Below are positions 60,439 to 64,000 of a DNA stretch of 64,000 bases, in pieces. The DNA comes from Gammaproteobacteria bacterium. Its GTDB lineage: Bacteria; Pseudomonadota; Gammaproteobacteria; Arenicellales; JAANXG01. Where the stretch lies: assembly GCA_024638505.1 (NCBI GenBank), contig JAHEKE010000004.1, positions 1-64,000 on the forward strand, in the 5' to 3' direction. The notes below the pieces were generated by a model that saw only the letters and a list, made by a program, of their open reading frames with translations, made no database searches and had not been told where the DNA came from. Each line of letters begins with the position of its first letter. Position 1 is the stretch's first letter. The position numbers were made by a program, and so were the translations under genes.

Positions 60439-61086
60439 TTAATTGATCAACTCACGCAGGCGTTTGTGTTTACTGGGCTCCGCAATTTTTATTTTCACTC
60501 GCTTACCAGTCCGTACTCCCTCGTTTAAATCTATCCTCAGCTGCTCCGCCGCGAAGGTCACATCTTCTTCTCCATCAAGACAGCTGGTTACCCGCGCATT
60601 CTCCAGCAGCAGAACGTATTCGCTCTCGAAGGTAATACGTTCCGCTTTTCCGTACGCGTTTACCGTGCTTTTACCAGAGCCCAGTAATTCACTCTTTCTG
60701 TCAGCGACTATAAAGGTTGCCGGCCCGGAAACGGCTATGCCATCAGTTATATCATAGGCGAGTACAGACGTTTGCACCACGTCTCCCTTTGGCGTTTCCA
60801 GCTTTACTACACCGCGCGCCACCACTTCGTTGCGCGTTTTATTGTACAGAAGCTCATCGGCGTAAATCCGGTGCCCACCCCGGATTAGCTGCGTATACCC
60901 TCGCAGCAATACCTGGTTGCGCTCGGGAAAAGCTATGTTATCGGCCTTGATTTTGACCTTTTCCAGCGTTCCACTCGTCGCCCCCCGGGATTCAACAGCT
61001 GGTTCGGCAGCACAATTATCAGCAGCAGCAGCCGCTGCGGTGAAACCCGCAAACAATACTAAGCTGACAAGAAATCTAAACCCCAT
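60439..61086 (-). CDS. OstA/LptA-like periplasmic protein
   Basis: 215 residues with a signal peptide (ends near TAAAAAADNC). The rest is OstA-like beta-jellyroll sequence: VKIKADNIAFPERNQVLLRGYTQLIRGGHRIYADELLYNK and VVARGVVKLETPKGDVVQT. LptA carries lipopolysaccharide across the periplasm. This copy stands apart from the lptA-lptB operon and may serve another lipid or a paralogous path. It is a member of the envelope-lipid cluster. Confidence 0.72.
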   Translation of the reverse strand: MGFRFLVSLVLFAGFTAAAAAADNCAAEPAVESRGATSGTLEKVKIKADNIAFPERNQVLLRGYTQLIRGGHRIYADELLYNKTRNEVVARGVVKLETPKGDVVQTSVLAYDITDGIAVSGPATFIVADRKSELLGSGKSTVNAYGKAERITFESEYVLLLENARVTSCLDGEEDVTFAAEQLRIDLNEGVRTGKRVKIKIAEPSKHKRLRELIN

Positions 61087-61130
61087 CTTTGTTGAATTGA
61101 CGATATCGTTATTATTGTAACGAGCAGGTG

Positions 61131-61160
61131 AAAAAAAGGCACATCGACCACACCTGCCTT
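61131..61160 (-). terminator. Candidate intrinsic terminator
   Basis: On the minus strand AAGGCA (61160-61155) and TGCCTT (61141-61136) form a 6-bp stem with a 13-base loop, followed by a seven-T run overlapping the stem (61137-61131). It lies 45 bases before the OstA-like gene start, so it could be an attenuator in that gene's leader or the end of a small RNA. Confidence 0.4.
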
Positions 61161-61210
61161 ACGAAGCACTCCGCGGTTGGCTGCCCGGTTGCTTAACGTG
61201 CCTACCGACA
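61131..61210 (-). ncRNA. Candidate small RNA or leader RNA (about 80 nt)
   Basis: Defined by the predicted promoter at 61217-61245 and the terminator at 61131-61160. The internal sequence does not contain the conserved loop of 4.5S RNA, nor boxes of cobalamin, TPP or c-di-GMP riboswitches that I could recognise. Existence is an inference. Confidence 0.25.
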
Positions 61211-61216
61211 TCCGGC

Positions 61217-61245
61217 ATTATAGTCGACCGCCGCGCCTGCCCCAA
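61217..61245 (-). promoter_or_regulatory. Predicted minus-strand promoter
   Basis: TTGGGG (61245-61240), exactly 17 bases, TATAAT (61222-61217) on the minus strand. The -10 is a perfect consensus and the -35 is half-matching. It would drive the candidate leader/small RNA and the OstA-like gene. Confidence 0.4.
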
Positions 61246-61430
61246 ATGCAGCCACTCGCGGAGCTCATTATCGCGGAATAGAGAGCACCAGATGGATCCT
61301 GGTCTATATGGATGCGTATGAATGCAGTTGGAGCAGCGCTTATACGACTAGACTTGCAGTAAGCGCCAGAGATACGGCGTGATACACGTTCTTCGGCAAA
61401 TCGGCACTTGGCGCCGTGCAAACGCAGCGC

Positions 61431-62489
61431 TTAGTTAAACGCCTTGCGTGGTGCACCCATGCCCGGATCCGCCGTGCCCTGTTTGCGCCAACGATCGAGC
61501 GCGCTCATTTGATGTACACAGGATAAAGTACAGTGGTGGGCACACCCTTTTTGCGTATCAAATTCCCGCATTATGTCCTCTCGCCTGTAGCTCAGCAGCG
61601 GCGTGCCGGGATATCCGCGCCGCTGAGAGCACCAGTGAACTTTACCGTGCTCGCAGATGTAGAGATAGCGCGCACCTGCGCGGCATTTCCAGCGGTTAGG
61701 ATGGCCGTGCATTAGGTTTTTCTGAAACAAATGATAGTTCAATCGATGTGTAATCGAGTGCGACAGATCGGTTATGCGCTTGTACACGTCGAACTGCTTC
61801 GCACTCAGCGGTTTTATAGCTCCGGCATCATCATGCAACACGCCGACGGTGTGCAACAAACCAAGTCTTTTCGCCGTCAGCGCCACTTCGTAAGCATCTT
61901 CCGTACGCTCTTCGCTCACGCCCAAGACAGAATTCACGCTGACCTTGAATTTCGCGTACCTTGCCAGTAGCACCAGCTTGCCTTCCACTGCGCGCAGACT
62001 TTTTTGAGAAACTTCGTCCGGTTCAAGGTTATCTATGCTTATCTGCATTTCCTGCAGCCCGCAAGTATTCAAGTTTTCGATACGTCTTTGATTCAACCTA
62101 TAACCATTAGTAATCATGGTCGCGATCATGCCCTGCTCTCGAATCAGTCGGATTGTGTCGTTCAAATGCGGGTTCATTAAGGGCTCGCCACCGGTACAGG
62201 TAACGGCAGCGGTATTCAGCGAGGCCAGCGCCCGCACGCGCTGTTGCAGTAGGTGAAAAGGAACAGGCGGAGAAAAATCGTCATACTCATTGCAATAACC
62301 GCAGCTCAGGTTACAACGGCGCGTTATCACCATCTGAGCCAGCAGTGGGTTGTATCTGGAGGACAGCGCTTTCCACAGGAACTGGCCGATCTCCAACCGG
62401 TTGCTGTACCAATGCTCTGACAAAACGGAGCCCGCTAGGATCCCTGATGATGGTCGCGCTGTACGCTGTTCAACCGACGCATACGCCAT
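61431..62489 (-). CDS. Radical SAM protein with C-terminal Cys-rich (SPASM-like) region
   Basis: 352 residues. The 4Fe-4S site for SAM is C59, C63, C66 (RRCNLSCGYC), followed by VTCTGGEPLMN, the GGE SAM-binding strand. The C-terminal part has further cysteines (KWKCRAG is not exact; clear ones are in YICEHGKVHWC and GCAHHCTLSC), suggesting auxiliary clusters. The reaction is unknown; by position it may modify a lipid head group or peptide in the envelope cluster. The long N-terminal region before the motif (about 50 residues) makes the start uncertain. Confidence 0.82.
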   Translation of the reverse strand: MAYASVEQRTARPSSGILAGSVLSEHWYSNRLEIGQFLWKALSSRYNPLLAQMVITRRCNLSCGYCNEYDDFSPPVPFHLLQQRVRALASLNTAAVTCTGGEPLMNPHLNDTIRLIREQGMIATMITNGYRLNQRRIENLNTCGLQEMQISIDNLEPDEVSQKSLRAVEGKLVLLARYAKFKVSVNSVLGVSEERTEDAYEVALTAKRLGLLHTVGVLHDDAGAIKPLSAKQFDVYKRITDLSHSITHRLNYHLFQKNLMHGHPNRWKCRAGARYLYICEHGKVHWCSQRRGYPGTPLLSYRREDIMREFDTQKGCAHHCTLSCVHQMSALDRWRKQGTADPGMGAPRKAFN

Positions 62490-62862
62490 AGCCCCGGCTC
62501 TCGATCAGCATGCTCCATGCCGATTTCATTTGTGGCAAGATTAGCACGGTTGCTTAGCACGTTACTGCGGTCCCGATCTGCGTAACACATGTGGTATCGC
62601 TACTCCGCATTACCCAAGAGACTCAGAAAAGGGTTGATACGAATTCGTATTCGATCCAGCGCGTTGCCAGCAGGCGCAGTACCATGCGGATGGTCGTTTG
62701 CTTTGCGCTGCATACGACTTGCGACAAAGCTTAACCCTGAGATTCCAGAAGCGCCGCTTGTTCATGATATATCTCCGCCAGCTTGGCCAGAACCATCTAT
62801 CACGTTGATGGTAGTGAGTGATTAGACCAGCGCAATTTGCTGGCAGCTTAGCGCCTGATGAA
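62490..62862. other. Intergenic region upstream of the radical SAM gene
   Basis: 373 bases between two minus-strand genes. Open frames here lack a Shine-Dalgarno sequence and recognisable domains. Apart from the palindrome at 62637-62650 I see nothing definite. Confidence 0.4.
62637..62650. promoter_or_regulatory. Perfect 14-bp palindrome (possible operator)
   Basis: ATACGAATTCGTAT is identical on both strands. It lies 148 bases upstream of the radical SAM start in an otherwise gene-free stretch, so it may be a regulator binding site for that gene. Confidence 0.3.
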
Positions 62863-64000
62863 TCAGAAAGCGAATTCCATGGGTGTCCGACGTGTACCCC
62901 CCAGCCACAGGGCTCGGCCGCCGCGAATAAAGATGGTCACAACTCCCCACCAAACGCAAACCCACAGGGCCGCTTCCAATCCGATTAAGGGTCCGGTTAT
63001 CAGCATCAACCAAATGTATATATTGCGCCGGCCGCCAAATTTCCGCACCGTATGCTCAAAAGGCGTGTAATTGTCTATTGTTCGATTGTGCCAACACCCG
63101 TGCACAACCCAGAAAATAACGCCGATCAAGGTATCAGCGAAACTTACGATTACCAGTCCTATGCCCGCCATAAAGGCCGCGCTGCTCAGACTGGCGCCGC
63201 CCAGCACCCAGCCCAGACAGAGCCACCAGGAATACTCGAAAATCATGTCGAATAGATGCTCCAGTTCACCCACCTTGGAGGTCATCACCTTCACCCGTGC
63301 AAGCTTTCCGTCCAAGCCATCCATGATGCCAACCAGCGCCGCACCAATGAGTGATGTCCACAGGAAGCCGGATAAAATGCCCCAGGTAACCAGCCAAGCC
63401 GCGATATTGGTGACCAAAGTGAGTTGATTGGGCGTGATCGAGCCCTCGCACAGGCGGGACACGATGAAGTTTTCTATCGGTGCGTGCAGTACTTTAGCGG
63501 GCAAATCGAGCGACCCCTTCTGCGCTCCCTCAATGATCCAGCTTCGAGCCTTAGTCAATGCTGTACCGTTCCCGATGCTTATCCATTTACTTTGGCGGTG
63601 CCGTCGAACAGCGTGATTGTAGGTAGGCAGCGTTCCCACGTCGCAGTGCCTGATAGCATCATCCTCCGCCAGGGCGTCTACGATACCTGCCCAGCTGTAA
63701 ACACCTTCGGCAAACAACGAGCACAACGTTGAGCCGTCGATTCGCGCGCAACCCACGCTTCCGTGCGGACTGTTCGCAGATATCTGACTTACTTTATGCG
63801 CTTCTCTATCCAGCAGCAGGCACGGTTTTGATGCCTGCACCAGATAATCGATGAACTGTCTTTCGATATAATAGTCGGCGGCGATAATCAGCAGTTCTTT
63901 CTCCCCACGCAGGGCCCGCGCAGCTGCGTCCTGCCGGACCACCTCTACCAGCGCGCTCAGTTTCTTGAGCTTGTCCATCAGCATTGGTGCAATATCTGAC
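62863..64000 (-). CDS. CDP-alcohol phosphatidyltransferase with N-terminal nucleotidyltransferase-like part (5'-truncated)
   Basis: 373 residues are visible from the first ATG (63984), but the frame stays open to the window edge, so the gene probably starts beyond it. The N-terminal part (AAARALRGEKELLIIAADYY) resembles the end of a sugar/inositol-phosphate nucleotidyltransferase. The C-terminal half (about 170-370) is a membrane CDP-alcohol phosphatidyltransferase. Its motif begins normally (DGLDGKLAR, then G) but the third and fourth Asp positions read His and Met (VGELEHLFDMIFE). A bifunctional CDP-inositol- or glycerol-type head-group enzyme is likely. Confidence 0.75.
   Translation of the reverse strand, partial: SDIAPMLMDKLKKLSALVEVVRQDAAARALRGEKELLIIAADYYIERQFIDYLVQASKPCLLLDREAHKVSQISANSPHGSVGCARIDGSTLCSLFAEGVYSWAGIVDALAEDDAIRHCDVGTLPTYNHAVRRHRQSKWISIGNGTALTKARSWIIEGAQKGSLDLPAKVLHAPIENFIVSRLCEGSITPNQLTLVTNIAAWLVTWGILSGFLWTSLIGAALVGIMDGLDGKLARVKVMTSKVGELEHLFDMIFEYSWWLCLGWVLGGASLSSAAFMAGIGLVIVSFADTLIGVIFWVVHGCWHNRTIDNYTPFEHTVRKFGGRRNIYIWLMLITGPLIGLEAALWVCVWWGVVTIFIRGGRALWLGGTRRTPMEFAF

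Larger units (their letters stand above)
61087..61430. other. Intergenic region with a candidate minus-strand transcript
   Basis: 344 bases without a convincing gene. The only features I see are a minus-strand promoter (61217-61245), a terminator-like hairpin (61131-61160) and the short transcript they would define. No tRNA or known riboswitch signature was recognised. Confidence 0.4.

Noticed and set aside
61131-61210. 4.5S/SRP RNA or a known riboswitch
   Set aside because: The conserved GGAAGGAAGCA-type loop is absent, and no TPP, cobalamin or c-di-GMP signature could be recognised.
61186-62556. Shared 10-mer CGGTTGCTTA at 61186-61195 and 62547-62556
   Set aside because: Too short to call a repeat family in about 700 bases of intergenic sequence; could be chance.
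1-64000. CRISPR array, insertion sequence, prophage or attachment site
   Set aside because: No regularly spaced repeats, transposase, integrase or tRNA-linked direct repeats were seen.

Overview
The window looks like a chromosome segment from a marine, heterotrophic gammaproteobacterium. This is inferred from gene families only: MltA lipoprotein, PotFGHI, an OstA/LptA-like protein, AruH/AruI-like enzymes, and several families also common in marine alphaproteobacteria such as Xsc, CobS/CobT and TauD-type oxygenases. No rRNA, tRNA, insertion sequence or CRISPR array is visible. Coding density is high, with genes on both strands in short operons.

Layout: (1) 1-5.6 kb: an IclR regulator diverges from xsc (sulfoacetaldehyde acetyltransferase), which is followed by a cobS/cobT-like AAA+/VWA pair. 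A perfect inverted repeat overlaps the predicted xsc -10 element. (2) 5.6-7.8 kb: small proteins, one with two PARP-type zinc fingers, and a TauD-type dioxygenase. (3) 7.9-11 kb: an exbB-exbD-exbD-tonB operon led by a conserved small exported protein. (4) 11.2-14.3 kb: a second 2OG oxygenase, a MesD-like core methionine synthase and APS kinase. (5) 14.3-25.6 kb: amino-acid and guanidino metabolism, with AruI/AruH-like arginine transamination enzymes, a dimethylargininase-like hydrolase, a PLP decarboxylase and MFS, LysE and EamA transporters. (6) 25.6-33.4 kb: amine catabolism and uptake, with a flavin amine oxidase divergent from a TetR-Rieske oxygenase fusion, then potIHGF. (7) 33.6-47.6 kb: RidA-like protein, propionyl-CoA synthetase, MORN protein, EamA transporter, a creatinase-like M24 protein, an RND pump, a large pseudokinase with TPR/Sel1 repeats, and GabD. 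(8) 47.6-52.8 kb: a bacterial NHEJ locus (Ku, LigD) with a MerR-TPR protein. (9) 52.8-58.1 kb: CDF transporter, atypical SDR, a MoxR/VWA pair and MltA. (10) 58.4-64 kb: a lipid/envelope cluster with two CDP-alcohol phosphatidyltransferases, a desaturase, a radical SAM protein and an OstA-domain protein.

The most unusual items are: the single-frame fusion of a BetI-like TetR repressor to a Rieske oxygenase, facing an amine oxidase across divergent promoters whose -35 elements form the two arms of one palindrome; the cobST-like pair coupled to xsc without other cobalamin genes; the tandem PARP-type zinc-finger protein; and the envelope-lipid cluster, where one CDP-alcohol phosphotransferase lacks the usual third and fourth aspartates.
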